This document shows, piece after piece, positions 9,063 to 24,000 of a stretch of 64,000 nt of DNA (the stretch's first letter is position 1; every line of letters starts with the position of its first letter). Both the position numbers and the translations under genes were made by a program. This DNA is from Clytia hemisphaerica (lineage: Eukaryota > Cnidaria > Hydrozoa > Leptothecata > Clytiidae): contig CACVBU010000545.1 in assembly GCA_902728285.1 (NCBI GenBank), positions 124,001 to 188,000 of the forward strand, read 5' to 3'. The notes beneath the pieces were generated by a model, which was not told where the DNA came from, searched no databases, and was given only the letters and a program-made list of their open reading frames with translations.

Positions 9063-12000
9063 ATGTCGAACGCAAAACAGAAGAAAGATCGTGGTAGTGT
9101 TCCCTCAGTGGATCAAATTCAATCAGATATTCTAACAAAGGTTTGCCAAATAAATATTACACCATGTGTTTACTACTTTTTCCACCCATATTTCCTGCTT
9201 TCATCCCATATTTCCAGTAACAAAATATATTTTGAAATTTATACTCATTGCACAACATTTTGAATCAAATACACAGAACTATGTTATGTTACACATAGTT
9301 CTTGTTACGCAAAATGATGTATCAAGATAATGTATCGCTGCACTGTTCATTCTCTATAATTCTTTCATCTTAGTATGCGCATGACCATTGGGCAAATAAA
9401 AAGGAAAATACTTCAAAATATGATGCAAAGGTAAATTTGAGGTTTCAGTGCCTGTATAATGTAGATATGTTTTTAATGTCAATATAAGAGACATTCCTAA
9501 GTCATTAGATTTTTCTGTCAAATGATTTCAATGATTTTTTTTTCAAAAGGAGTAACAATGTAAATATTTTTGAATAAATTATTTTCATTTTACCCAGATC
9601 ATTTCCAACATTTACAAAACTGAGCTGAAAGCCAACAATTTTCCAACAAAAAGAATCATGCTTTTAGAATTCAGGTATGTTTTTATGACTGTCTTAACTT
9701 TTTTATCAAAAGCGTTACAGAAGACTTGTGCTCATTCAGACTTCTAATGTTTTTATAATTCCAATAAATCTCAATCCTGTCAAAGAAAAGCCCTCACAAT
9801 ATCGTAATTGTTCCCAAACAATTTAGCCTCTCTCATTTTAAAAAGTTCTTTAATATTCATAAAGCTGTTCTAATAATATGTAACTTCCCAAGCGATTTAA
9901 AGTACCTGAAAATCAAACCGGTCTTGGTCCGGTATTACGAGCGGTCTAGTAGCGGTCAAATTTTTGTTTTAGATTGGCCTTCAGACCTTTTAGAAGATGT
10001 GATCTCTAACGGTCCTGGCTGCTTCTAGACGCTCGTTAGACCGGTCCTGGTCGCTCGTTAGACTTGTCTGGGCTGTTTGTTAGACCAGTCCAGGCCGCTA
10101 GTTAGTGATTTTTAGTAACGATTACATCAGAAAACTGTTGTATAAAAATATGTCAACCGGGCGATCAGGGGCCGTTCTAGGACACTTCGTAGCGGCAGCT
10201 AAATTAACTAGACTTGTAGCAGATTTTTGATAAATTTTTATTATGATTTACCGGCCCTTAAAAGACTATCTAAAGACTGGTCCCATTTTCAGGTACTTTA
10301 AAATCGCTTGGGGAGTGACATATAACTTTTTCAGTGTTTATTGGTGCATATTTTTTCATCAAATGAAATATGGTTTGGACTTAAAATTGGCTTTAATACT
10401 GTATTCATCTACCCATTTTTTCAGCCAATATTTGGAAAACTATCTTTGGAAGCACTTCTCTGGGAAAGAGGTAACTTGTTTGTAACTTGTGTTTTTCACC
10501 ACAACTGCTTTTTTGTAATCCAAGAAACCAATAAAAGTTGATTCTTATTTTCTTTTAGATTTTTGCATTTGCCTAAGGGGCAGTAGCGTGGTGACAGGGG
10601 GCAGGGGTGCAGTGCCCCTCCAGCGGCATTTTTTTTGGGGGGGTGCCGAAAAGGAAGGGGCGCAAAAAGGCTCTTCAAAACACTGATTTCAGTGCCCCTT
10701 TCCCCTTTTTACCTCACAAAGTTTTTAGCCCTAGAAAATGGAGAAATGTTAAAAAAATTTCGCCCTCGTTTCGCTCTTGTTATTCTTGCACGATTTTCCC
10801 TATTATAAAGGGGCACCAAAATGCCAATTTTCAATTTTCTGATTTTGCCTCCCAAGTGCTTGCCACGCTACTGCTAAGGGGATTACTACCAGGTAGGGTG
10901 CTTAAAAGAATCAAAATGAGAAAATAAACATGATTGTCTTCTATTATTTTTTAGAGCACTGATGAGCACATGATGTCTATCTGTATACTGGTCAATGAAA
11001 AATGTAGAGAGCGAGTTCCACCTTGGGAGGTATTTTCTAGATTAGTCATCTTGACAATTACTCCCTTTTAACGTTTTCTTAATTTATGATGAAAGGAATT
11101 CAGAAAGTGTTTACCTTCTTGTTTTTCTTACATATCGTTGCATGAAAGCAAGAGAGCAGGCCGTCAATTCTTCTCAATTTGAGATAATGGCTCAGAGAAA
11201 ACATGGCTTATGTCATAAAACTGACTTGCTGCTTTTTCAATTCAAATATTTTTAAACATCCTATTGACAGGCTAAGCGACCGTAGGCAAAATTCAGCAAA
11301 ATTCTAAAGATATTTTGACTATTTTCCATTATTTTTTGACAAAAACTTGGCTTTGATGTTTTTTTAAGTTCACAATGATCAGCTTTTGACATACAGCTAT
11401 TTTGCTCTTTCAAATTGACAAAATTCTCAAGATGACTGTATTGTTAACTCAATTTTTCTAAAAAATTGACATTTAACGATATGCTATTTTAATTGGAAGC
11501 AATATGTTTTAAAATTTCTGATATATTTTCCTTACTATAGGCCTTTCGGAAATCACCAGAAGAATTCGAAAGCTTTTTTCAAAGAGTTTTGAAGAAAATC
11601 ATTGACACACAAGCGAAGGTATAGGTTTTTCATTATGGATGATGAGTGGTAGTGTAAAAAAATTTCTTTATTCAAAATTTAAAAGTTTTAATGATACTTA
11701 AACAGAGATGTTCTAAATAAAACTTTTTTGAGAATTATTTGCCAGAAACTAAAGTATTAGTACCTTCACAATCATTTTAATTGAATTGTGTAGGGAATTG
11801 TTTTTTCATCAATTTAAGCAACATAAAAAGGGTCTGTGAGGAAAGTATACATTAACTACATTCAGTACAAAGTTGGAATGCCGCATTCCAAATTAATAGA
11901 TGTCATTCTGATCACCTTTTAGATTTCAGTTAAGGAACGAACTATACTTCTTGTGTTCCTTGTTCGATGTTTCAACAGCCTGGTAAGAAAAAGCTTGAGA

Positions 12001-15000
12001 CTTTTCATAATCCACCTGTTAGAGGGTCAGTTTGAGCCCGATTGATGGTTTTACTCCAGCTCTTGAATTTCCGAATTTCTGAAAGATTTTATACTATATT
12101 TGCATGGTTTTGAAAAAATAAACATCGTTAAAAATTCTGAGCAGTTATCAGTCAATGGAGCATGAAAAAATGGCCCTTTTCTGGACACAAGTTAACTTTA
12201 CATGTTAATGGTTTGAATGAGTTAGCTGTATAACAAACTTTTAATTTAAATAGCAAAATTTTTAAATTTTCGTAGTCATTTTTGTCATAAGTTCCTTTCT
12301 AGCATTTTCTAATAAAACCTCTGACAATGATATTTTTTCGTGCAGGAGGTTGATATTATCCGAGAACAAGTACAAAAACTCATCAGTTTGCCGATGTGGT
12401 CTTCCCTTCTACCTGTAAGTATTCCCTCAATTTTCCATTTGTTTCCTACTTTGTAAAGAGTAGGACCCATTCCCCAGTGGGGAGGGCTCATATCATCATC
12501 ATGTATCATCATGTATGATTCGAAAAATTACTTACTTTATAAGACTTAAAAACTTTGAGTAAAAAATAGTAAAATATATATTAGAGCTTCTAGGTTTTAA
12601 CTGCATTCTTTATTTATTACATTTTAAGGGTCGACTTGAACAAGAGTTAAAGTCTGTTCCAAAATACAAGAAATATTGGAACATTCTGAAAAAGAAGGAT
12701 GGAAAATGTGATGGTGATACCTTGGAAAGGTACCCCTCATCTTTTTTTTGACATCAAATTTTTATTCTTAATATCCTAATCTGTTGATAAAGAAGTAGGG
12801 TATGCAATTCTTTGATAAACTACCAAGACTGGAGGGGCTCTATCTAAAAAATCCTCCATTACTAAAAATCGACAAAAAGAACGACACATTTCGCTGTCCA
12901 CAACCCTGTGCCTGTACCACCCCTGCGGATACGGATTTATTCCTCTTTGTTTATCACGGGAATTAACTACATGTGGTTTCAAAAAAAAAGAACAACAAAT
13001 TACGCATGCGTGTTATTAATGCAGGAATTGCAAGACGCACCCACTGCTGCTTCTCCCCGATTTTGCAGAGTATTAAAATACATTTTCAATTTGTTTTGTT
13101 ATTTTAGATTGAAGTTTGAGAGATCATTTCTCACAAAGCTGACAAATTTGTTTTTTGTCTTTTTGAAAACTGTTCCTGAAGAAGGTATTTTTACTGCAAT
13201 TTTGATTATTTTTCCTTAACCTTAAAATCAAATTGTATTTCATGTATTATCGTTGTCAATATTTCATTTTCTTCTGTGTTACAATCAATTGACTGATTCA
13301 TGCCATTCTGTTTTTTCTTAGGTGATGTCAGCTCAGACATTGTCATATTTTGTGAGAGGTTTATAGAGTTGATGGTAGATCTAGAGGTATAATTTTAAAG
13401 GGACATTAAAGTAGTAAAATGTAAACATTGCGCAAACCACGTGTAATTAAAGAGAACAATTAAAATCACGTGACCAAAATAAACTTGTAAAACAATTGAA
13501 CAATCAAAATTAGCCATATTTGGTTTAATTTTTTATTTTGACATGTGACATTTGTTTTGGTTTTGTATCCGCTGCATACAGTTTGGTTAAAAATTTCGCA
13601 AGTACTGTTATGTCCCTTTAAAAGAAACTTTAGAATCTCAAATTGTTATGCTTCAGTAAGAATAATTCAAGCATGCTCAATTAAAATGACGTCAGTTACT
13701 CAACTGATTGCAATAGCATCTCATGATAATACATGTTTCACATGAGCTGTGAACACTGACCTTTATACACCCTGGACCAAGTTTCTCAATCCCAGCCAAG
13801 CAAAATCTTTGATTGGAGTTTTATGAAAAGTGGTACCCTAATGGCGGCACTACTCAATAGCGGTGTAAATGCATCGAGAGCGCTAGATCTACTTTCCCTC
13901 AAAAACTTTTGATGATGTAGCGCCGTTAGACGTTAATTTTTTTTAACACTGCAATAGCTTCTTTATGGGTACCAATTCAAAAAAAAACTTCGATCAAAGA
14001 TGGTGGAAATAGCTTGGTCCAGGGATATATAAAAGTCAGTGGCTGTGAAGTCTCCTAACCATTTTCTTCACAAGTTTCCTTAAGTTTTTAAAAAGTTTTT
14101 TTCCATAAACCAAGAGAAGCTGTAAATAATCTAACCCCTAAAATGGTAATGCAAATGGTACATCTTTCACTAATAAAAAAACTTTAATCCTGTTATTTTT
14201 CCATCTTACAGTCGTTACTACCAACCAGAAGATTCTTCAATGTTGTGATTGACAACCACCATGTTGTAGTCACGTGTCAACTCTCAAACCTTGCAAAACA
14301 CCCAAAAGGAAAACTTTTCAATCAGGTATAATATGTTGAGATTTTTTGGGTATTGACTTTACAAAGTTAAAAAGATAATCAGATGGTTTGAGATTTTTTG
14401 CCAGAAAAAACCCTCTGTAAAACCTTGAGTAAAATAGCCAAATATCTTTGTCTAAATATATTCTAATGTCGAGATATCACAATTTAAAGTTTCTGAAAAT
14501 GGGTTCTCAGACAGTTTTTAAATTCTATTGTTTTTTACTAAAAGTCAAAAACTTGTAACTTAATTATCTCGAATTTGGGAAATATTTAGGCAATAATATT
14601 TTGAAGTTTTGGTCAGGACAATAGAAGGATTCCACATGCCGAATATCCCAAACCACCTGATTATCCCTTTAAAGAATAAATCTCAAAATAAAATACAGAG
14701 GCATGGCATGAACCCCCCCCAGCCCGCAGGGGGGGGCTACAACCAAAATCTTCCTGAAAAAGGCTGGGGGCTGGATTTTTTTTTAATTTCAGGGGGTACC
14801 TATGATCTCTGGGGGTACCTGACTTTTATACTGTAAGGTCTGGGGGCTGAGGAACTATATTTTATATCTTGCTTTTATCTAACTATCATTATTCTTTTTA
14901 ATTATAAAAATATACAGTTTTTTAATTTCTTGACATATACTCAAGTCACAGGGGGTACCAATCACAGGGGGTACCTACTAACGTCTTTTGTTTGGGGGTA

Positions 15001-18000
15001 CCTAAAATTCAGGGGGTACCTATTTTGTTAGGGGGTACCTAAACCCCTGGTCCATGCCATGAGAGGATTCAAATAAGACTATAACTTGACAGAGCTTGAA
15101 CTTTTCATAGAGCTTGAACTAGATAACAGTTTTCTGCTTGTCGAGAAGATAATTATCAGTAGAAAGAAATTAAAAAGATAAGAAATCAATACATTTGTGT
15201 GAAAGTTAATTTTGCAAGTCAAAAAATCTTATGAATAAATTTGTTGTATTTCATAATTTTTAAATATTTATTTATTTATTTATAAAGCTTGTTGACATGC
15301 TGAAATTTTATACTGGATTTGAAATCAATGATCACACTGGAGAATCGCTGACAGATTATGACATGACTGAAGCCCATTATGATAAAATCACATCGTTGCA
15401 ACGTGCAGTCTTTAAAAACTACAAAAGCGATGGGTCAACTTTTGCCATGTCCAACGTGGCAAGTGTTGATACTAGAGAAACCTTGTACAAACAATTGAAA
15501 AAATTCAGGTAATTTCAGGCTCCAAAATTTGCTTGTTGCAACTATTGTTTTTAATTCTAATTTTTTTAATGTTGCCAAAATGAGCTTGTAGTTTGAACCA
15601 AATGATTGAATTGGGTTTAACAATGGAATTTTTATGATAACTTACCATAACATGGTTTTTAGTTTCTAAAATCTATACGATATAACTCTCAAATTTTGGG
15701 TCTCTCTAGCACAAAGAAGCTCCACAACATTGCAGCCTACCTGAATCTGATCCCCAACTTAAAAGAAATGCCTGAAGGAGAAAAATATGATAAAACTTTC
15801 ATTATTGAACTCTTGGTAAGCTTAAAATACTTTATCATCAACATGAAAAATATGAGCAATCTAATTGGCTAAAAACACTTACATAAATGCTGTATTTCAT
15901 ATTGTACCGTACAAAGACCGCGTTCAAAAAAGGGCTGGTAAGCGAGAGATCACAAGTTTGTACAATTTTATAATTAGAAATTTTTTCTTTTGACTTGCAA
16001 TAACAACTTATCAATTGAATGCTTTATCTTTTTAATTACCATTCGATTCTTTTTTCGAATGGTTTGATAGTTGGATGAAAAAGTTTGTTGATATTTTTCA
16101 AGTTGACGATTAACTACCGCACCAAATATAAGTATACAACTTTGTCGAGATACTGTGAGCGTCAGGATTTAAATTTTTTGTTAATTCTTTTTTTATCGCA
16201 TAGAGGATGCTCTAACTTGAATTTTGAGCTATCATACCTTAGGTTTGAAATAGTAATTCGAAAATTATTTAAGAAAAACTGACTTTTTTTTAATGTCGAA
16301 ATTTCAAAAAAATCATCAAAAACAGCGAGCAAACTTTTCTCTTGTCACTTACCTTCTTTACACATAAAAATACCAAAAAATGCAACTGTGTTCATCAAAA
16401 CTCGTTACGGAATTTAAGAATATGGTAAAACAAGCTATTCCCATGTGGAAAAATATTTATGGTAAAGCTGAAAAATTTTTTTGGAAATCTCCAAGAGAGG
16501 TGTGGTGTGCTATTTAAGAAAATTTTGAAAAAATAAATCACCGTTCCTCAACTAGTTGCTCAAAGAACTTGGGTCTGCATTGAGTTTGCTGGTGTTGGAA
16601 ATATTCATGACGTGTAAATAAGATGGACAAACCGTTGGCAAAATATAAGATAAGAGAAAAAAGAATCAAAAAGACAATGAAATTGTGTTTTTGTCATTTT
16701 GTCTTATTTATAGCGTGATTGCTGTTTTTAATGATTTTTTGAAATTTCGACATGGAAAAAAAGTCAGTTTTTTTTAAATAACTTTCGAACTACTTTTTCA
16801 AATTTAATGTATAATAGCTCAAAATTCAAGTTAGAGCATCCTCTATACAATAAAAAAAGAATGAACAAAAAATATAAATCCTGAAGCTCACAATATCTCG
16901 ACAAACCTGTATACTTGTTTTTGGTGCACCCGGTAGTTATAGCACTTTTACTCGTACAATAAAGAATACATTTTATATATCCCATATGTAATTGGTACCT
17001 TGCGATCACCGTTACTTATATTTCAACTTTTAAAAGTAATACAGAACCTTCATTCGATTTACTAATTTTATCCTGATGATAGTTCTTTTTATGAGAGAAA
17101 ACATTAAAAAAATTATTTTTTAAATTTATTTATCTAAAAAATGCCGTTTTGTTTCTCTCTTCTTACTGTTCTACTTTTATTTTCATTACGGATATTTTAT
17201 TTTTTACAGATATCGAAGCATGAGAGAAGACCATCACAAATACAGATTTTGAATAAAAAACCTTTATATCCTACTGAAGAGGTAACAATCGTATCTTTAC
17301 AGTATTTGCCGCCCGTAGCGAGCTTGCGAGCATAGGGTGGCCTACATAGCTTCACGCAAGGATATTGGACAGGAATCTCGATTTTTGCGTTTGTGTTTTG
17401 TAATCGATCTTCCGGTTAATTAGTGTTCCGTAATTATCCGGAACTAGCTTTCGCTAAATGTAAATGCGCGGCGGACGTTTTTCGTTATTTTTCCTTTCGG
17501 GGTTTTTTGTTTTTTTCTGTTGTGTGTTAATTTGTGGATTAAGTTTTCAATCGCAGGTAATTCTATGCACATTTTCGATGAACAATTATAGGCATCTACT
17601 TTATAAGAATCAAATCAATAACTCTTGATTGAAGGCAATATGCCTTTCGGTAATTAGTTGTTAGAAAGTAAACAAAAGATGGCTCAAATCAAGAACTCTT
17701 GATTGAAGGCAATATATCTTTCGGTAATTAGTTCTTACAAAGTAAACAAAGGATGGATAAAAAGATTAGCATATTTATTTTTATTATAAGTGTCTACTTT
17801 ATAAGAATCATATCAATTTCAGAATTTTTGGCGTATTCACTCTGATAAAATGTGAGCGATAACTTCTCTTTTTGAGATGTGAGCGACCGTCTATCCCATG
17901 TCATCTCAAAAGTAAAGTTGGAACCAAGCTTTCTTCCTCCAACTTAAATTTTATCGATAAAACGAATTTAAAACCTACACATGCGTAATTTTGCTTACTT

Positions 18001-21000
18001 AGGGATATTTCGATAGGAAGCTCTGCGGGTCATTCTTAGCGACAGCTACTTGCTAGTAATAATGACCTTCATTTTTAAGGAAATATTTAGTCGCAATTTT
18101 GCGATTCTTGTTCCTAATAATTTTCCAAACTTTCACTATAAAGCATTAAAAAGCTTTAATCAGCATTTAGTCGTTATAAGCATTTGTAGCGGGTGGTAGT
18201 TAGTGACAGCTATGGCTAGTTTAATGCCAGTATATCTATTCATGAGTCTGTTTGCTTATTCTGCAAAAACATTCCACAGCTCCATTAAAAACGCAGACAG
18301 TTCATTCCAATTCTTATTTGACATTTTGCAGTCAAAACATTGTAAACTCTCTGTGGTCACTAAAATGTTGTATTACAGTGAAGACATTGCAGTGTTTAAT
18401 CGAACAATTAAGTTACGCCACGCGCTATCTTTTCTTTTGATGATTGGTTGAATAACTGCAATCTTTATGCAAGCTCAGCGTTTTTGAAGCAGCGATTCAG
18501 ACTTCGGAAAACATTATGTCAATCTGGCTTTAAGACTTGGCCTTTAATTTCTTTTTGATTTTTTTTTGTTTCAAACATCTTTTTCGTTCAACTTCACTAA
18601 TCCACTTTTTTGCATATTTTCCAGGTGTTGTGGGATGAAAATATTGTTCCTTCTCAATATTACTCTGGTGAAGGTATATAGCTTATTTATTAATTTTTCG
18701 ATAGTTTTTCCAAGCATTGAAAGCTAGTACTAGTGTCTTTTTAAGTGAGATTATGGTTTCGTTACAAATTATAAGATTTTTAAATGGAAGAAAGTATTTC
18801 ACTAATAGAGTCGTAAAGATTGAGTATGAAAGTATATTTACTTTATGCCTCTCTTCTTTAGCATTTAAAGGGAAGGATCAAGGATAAGTGGAGAAATCCA
18901 GGGAAGTAGCGGCGCTCTCTCCTGACTAAGGGTTGTCCATTGACTGCGTATGCAATTTTCTGACAGGAAGATGTTCCTATCTTTTTTATTTCAGGATGTC
19001 TGGCCTTACCAAAGCTGAATCTGCAGTTTTTAACGCTCCACGATTACTTGTTGAGGAACCATAACCTTTTTCAATTGGAGTCGACATGTAAGTGAAACTC
19101 GAGTCACATTCAAACTTCAGAATAACCATATCGTTCTATAACAAAATGAAGCTATTGAAATGTTTAGAAATGTCATTTGTTCCAAGTTTGACTAAAATAG
19201 CAGCTTTAAATCTCATTGGAAACAAAACAAAACCGAATGGAACAGAATAGATTGAAGAAAAAATTATTTACTCTTGCTCAAATTGAACTATTTCACCTTG
19301 AACTATTTCACCTTGCTCAGAGGTGTTTCTTCAGTAGAGCTTTCACCTCAGTTTTCAACTCTGGCTCCAAATTAAAGCAAAATTGATGGTTAGGGAAGGA
19401 ATTAGCTATTGCTTTGACTTGAGTACATCATTAATAGTAGCTGTACTGTAGTGCACCGTACAACATTTGCTTATTATTGTTATCAATATCTAATACGTCC
19501 TCTTTTAGATGAAATCCGAAGTGATGTTGAAGATTCTATTGGAAGACTTAAACCATGGTATTGGAAAAAATATTTCTTTATTCTAATTCATTATAAATTG
19601 TTCGTGATCCCCTCATTGAATATGTAGTCAACTCTGTCTAATTCGAATCTTTCTATAATTCGAACTAAAATATTGGTCCCCTCAGCTGATTTAAATTGCT
19701 CTCTGTAATACGAATCTTTCTGTAATTCTTATAAAGTTTGTTGTCCCTTGAAGATCGATTTAGAGAGAGTCAACTGTATTTAATCTTTTTTTCGGAACTA
19801 TAGGTTTTGAACTTAAGGGCTACTTAGACTACACAATATATTGACGAACAATATCTGACAATATCGTTTTCGGACCGTAATGTACGAAGTAAACAACTGG
19901 TACTCTATTATAAAAAGGAATTTTCTTTCTGTAAACAACCCCCCTTTATTGTTGGAATATTGCAAATCGAGCTGACAATATATTGCGGACACCTTTTCAA
20001 TATATTGCCGACATTCAGCAATATATCATCAATATATTGCCTGACAATATATTGTGTAGTGTATGTAGCCCTTTAGAGATTTTAAAAATATCCATTAACC
20101 ATAACTGTGTTTTTAACTATTTTACACAAGATTTTTTCATTCATCTTTTTGTTTTGAATCCAATTTTTTTAAGGACAAACGAATACAATGAAACCATGTT
20201 TGATGGATGGGCAAGAATGGCTGTGGTAAGACACTTGATTATCTTTCAAAAATATATCATGTTGAACTTAAAGCCATATTCATTACTGCTAAATTTTCTT
20301 CTATCCTTTTCCCAAATTAATACAGAAATTAATAGATTGATAAATAGGTATATGATAATTTTAGTCCTTAGAAAGTATATTTCGAGCATTTATCTAATTT
20401 TGGTCGTTCTTTTTTTTAGGTGATAAATGGGTTCAGTATTTTCGAGGTAAGCTTTTTGAATACACTGTATAAGTCTTTCACAAATTTTATCTAAAAATTT
20501 TGAAACCTCCTCTCAGAAACCTTATCCAAAAATCTGTAATATCCAGAGCATTCCTGATGCACATTTTTATGTATTATTACGCTCTTCATCACTATAATTT
20601 TTCGAAACTTTTCTTTCACAGGTTGGAAAGCCAAAAGTAGGAGAAACATGTCCAAGCCGTGTCAAAGCTGATATCAAAATTTCACTGAGTACTCGACAGA
20701 TGCTTCGACTCGAATGGGAAAGTAAGATTATTTTTTAATGAAATTATTCATCAATAAGATTGTGATGTTTTTTTTAAGATTCACTGTTGGTTAAAATCTC
20801 AAAACAACAGTGACGTTGACGAGACGTTTGCTGAGAATCGAATCGAAGTCTGGACTGTAGGGATGAATTTTGCCCAAAAAACTTAAGCTTAAGAGTGCAT
20901 ATCCACGAATGCAGACAACGTAAATGACTGGGCATCGATAAAAGTTGATTAATTACCCGGATTATCACTCTCTATCATGAGAACAGATGCGATGTCTCTT

Positions 21001-24000
21001 TTAACAAAAGAAAAGTTTTGGATTGATTAACTCCTTCATAACTTCTTGTCATCCTTCTTGACCAGGCTTAAGGAAACACGATGTTTGTTTCTTGATTACC
21101 ATCCGAGCGAAGAAAACACACACCAACATGGGATATGATCGTAAACAACCTTTTGCTGAGCAGGTAAGAATAAGACTTTTTACCGTTCATATTAATGAAA
21201 GTGCCGCATGCCAGTCCCTGCTACTAGGTCGATCTAGAAGATTCTTCCTCATTGAGAAGTCGAAAAATGACTCGGTCTTATACGTGAAGTTTTACGATGA
21301 CCAGCGAAAAATAAAATTAAAAAATGCTTTTACTTTCAGTACGGCATCCAGTATATTCGTGGGTGTGAAATCGAAGGAATGTTGGATGAAGAAGGTCATG
21401 TGATTGAAGAAGGTAGGCCTGATTGGTTATTTGGATTTTTTGCAAAAGTTTTCGAAAGACAATTACAAAATAGAATGCTTTTAAGCAGTTAAAATATCTA
21501 TTCTTCGATGACTTTGAAACTAGGCCCTTTTCTCATACATGAGGTCCACATTGAACTTTCAATTGATGATTTTGTAAGAAACACAAGACTGTATTTGACG
21601 TAAATGACCGGTATTCCGGTATTGAAAGACCAAATTTCCGGTATTTCAGTACTCCGGTACTCGTCAGAACATCTTTAACCGATATCGAGAATATGTTTTC
21701 AACGATAATTATACAAGTCTATTTTCTTCTACCTGCCGAGAGTGCTCGATGATATCAGAGCTTTCAAATTAAAAGAAAGAGACTTTGATTTATTATCTAG
21801 AACTTTAAGTTTCATATTCTGATAAGAATATTCCGAACGTGCTTACAACGATAATTATATAAATTTTGCATCATTTTTTCAGGTCCTGACCCAAAACCAA
21901 TATTGAAAGGTAACGACCGCACATATCGGGTATGGATGGACTGCAACCAGTATGAGGTCGACATGAAGAAAACGAACACTGGGAGCGAGGTGAGTAGAAA
22001 TTCATGTCGGTCAAAGTTCTGGTAACGAATCTCAATATACACCACTTTTGTATTTGAAGAATCGAAGTGACATTTTTTTGTACAGGAAGAATCAAAAACA
22101 TCGCGACCTTTTGGTTGAATTACGGTGAAATTTGGTGAAAAAGCCCATAAAGTCATGGCGGGTTAAATGGTTCTCGCTCAACAATAGTACCATGAATTTT
22201 AGTAAGTTTTAATTAAGTGAAATTGAAGCAATGCCAATAGGATTGGTATATAACAACGTTATTCCTAGGCTACGTTATATCTTCCCTTCGTTTCGAGCGT
22301 AAAAGCCTGGAACTGACTACATTGTTCCATTTACGTTTTTTTCTTGTTCTTTACAATACAGGATATCTATGAAACGTTTAACGTATTTATGCGAAGAAAG
22401 CCTAAAGAAAACAATTTCAAGGTAAACTTTCACTGGACTTTTTTTTTCTTTTACTGAAATCAATACCGCCTGAAAAATATTTTCACCGCCTGAACAGAAC
22501 CAAACTAGGGATAGCTCAAGAAGTGTTGACTGAAGTGCAGTTTGAGATTAAATTGGTCTTAACTCCATCGCAATTTCCAAGGAGATAACGGGGTGCGCCA
22601 CAAAAAAAGTTTCTCTCTTTAAAACCAATTTTCTCAAAATCCAAAGATTGTAAAAGAACCATTCCTATTCCATTGGAAAGAAGAAAGATAAACTTAAATT
22701 TTGATGGGTCGTTTATTAAATTCGTTTCATTAGATCGAAAGTTATGCTCAATTGAAGAAAAAAGTTACTTTCTGAAAATGCTCAAACACGTTAAAAATCG
22801 ACCTATCAAATTAAATAGAAGTATAATTACATGATGCATCAGTATTTTCGTTTCAGTCATTTAAAATTATAATTAGCTGTCTAAATGACCTTTTGTTTTA
22901 AAGGAAGGCTAAATTTCAAAAAAGGAAGAAAATTCGTCGAAAAAAGCCAAAAAATCTGGTAAAATTCATAAAAATTCATCAAATATGGGTTTCGAGGTAC
23001 ACACAGTCTTACATAGACTTTATCCAGTCTAGAACCAAAAATCTGATTAAAATTTCGGTAAAAGTGAACTAAAATGATATTGATATAGATTTTAAACCCT
23101 TTCGAACCCATCAGTTTCAAAATTGATATGTTTAAATTACTGAAAAATGCTCTAAATCATGTAAAGCCTATTTCGATTTTTAACGTTTTCGAGCACTTTC
23201 TGAAAGTAACTTTTTTATTCAATTGAGCATAACATTTGATCTAATAAATCGAATTTAATAAATGAACCATCAAAATTTAAGTCTATCTTTCTTCTTTCCG
23301 ATGGAATAGGAATGATTCTTTTAAAAATTTTAGATTTCGAGAAAATCAGTTTCAAAGAGAAAAACTTTTTTGTGGCGCACCCGGTAGCTTTACCGTATAT
23401 ATTTGATTTTTCAGAACTAAATTTTAAAATATCAACGTCTGGATAGACATAAAATCCACGAACGAATACTTAAAGTGACTGGCTCCGTAAAAATCCTTTC
23501 CTTGTGTAAGACAAGCTTCAAATCATGTTATCTTCCGCTAAACGTTATTATGAAGACTTTTAAGTCAGAATTTCCTCAACGTATTTGAACTATGAAAAAC
23601 AAGCCCCCCTTTTATACGATTTCGTGTCAACTTATATCTATAGGCAGTACTGGAGACTATTCGTGATTTGATGAACACTGAATGTTTGGTACCCAGTTGG
23701 ATTCATGATATCTTTCTTGGTTATGATGATCCTTCTGCTGCCAACTACAAAAAGTAAGATCTATGGCTACAATTTCTAAATCCTTAAAGAAGTGTTCACA
23801 GTTTTTCCACCTCAGACTCAAATTACAGGATTTAGACTTTTTGAAAATAGTCAGACAATCATTTCAAATCATCCTTCTAAGTAATCTTTCACTCAACGAA
23901 AAAGTCTACTTTAATTATTTTGCTTAAAACTGGGTCTAGATGTTATCAATCCACCGAAAATCACCGCTGGAGAATATACTTTTTTACTATTTTTTCATTT

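Noticed and set aside
16085-17009. Two similar 65-81-codon ORFs in opposite orientation
   Set aside because: They are the two arms of a foldback element within AQR intron 14.
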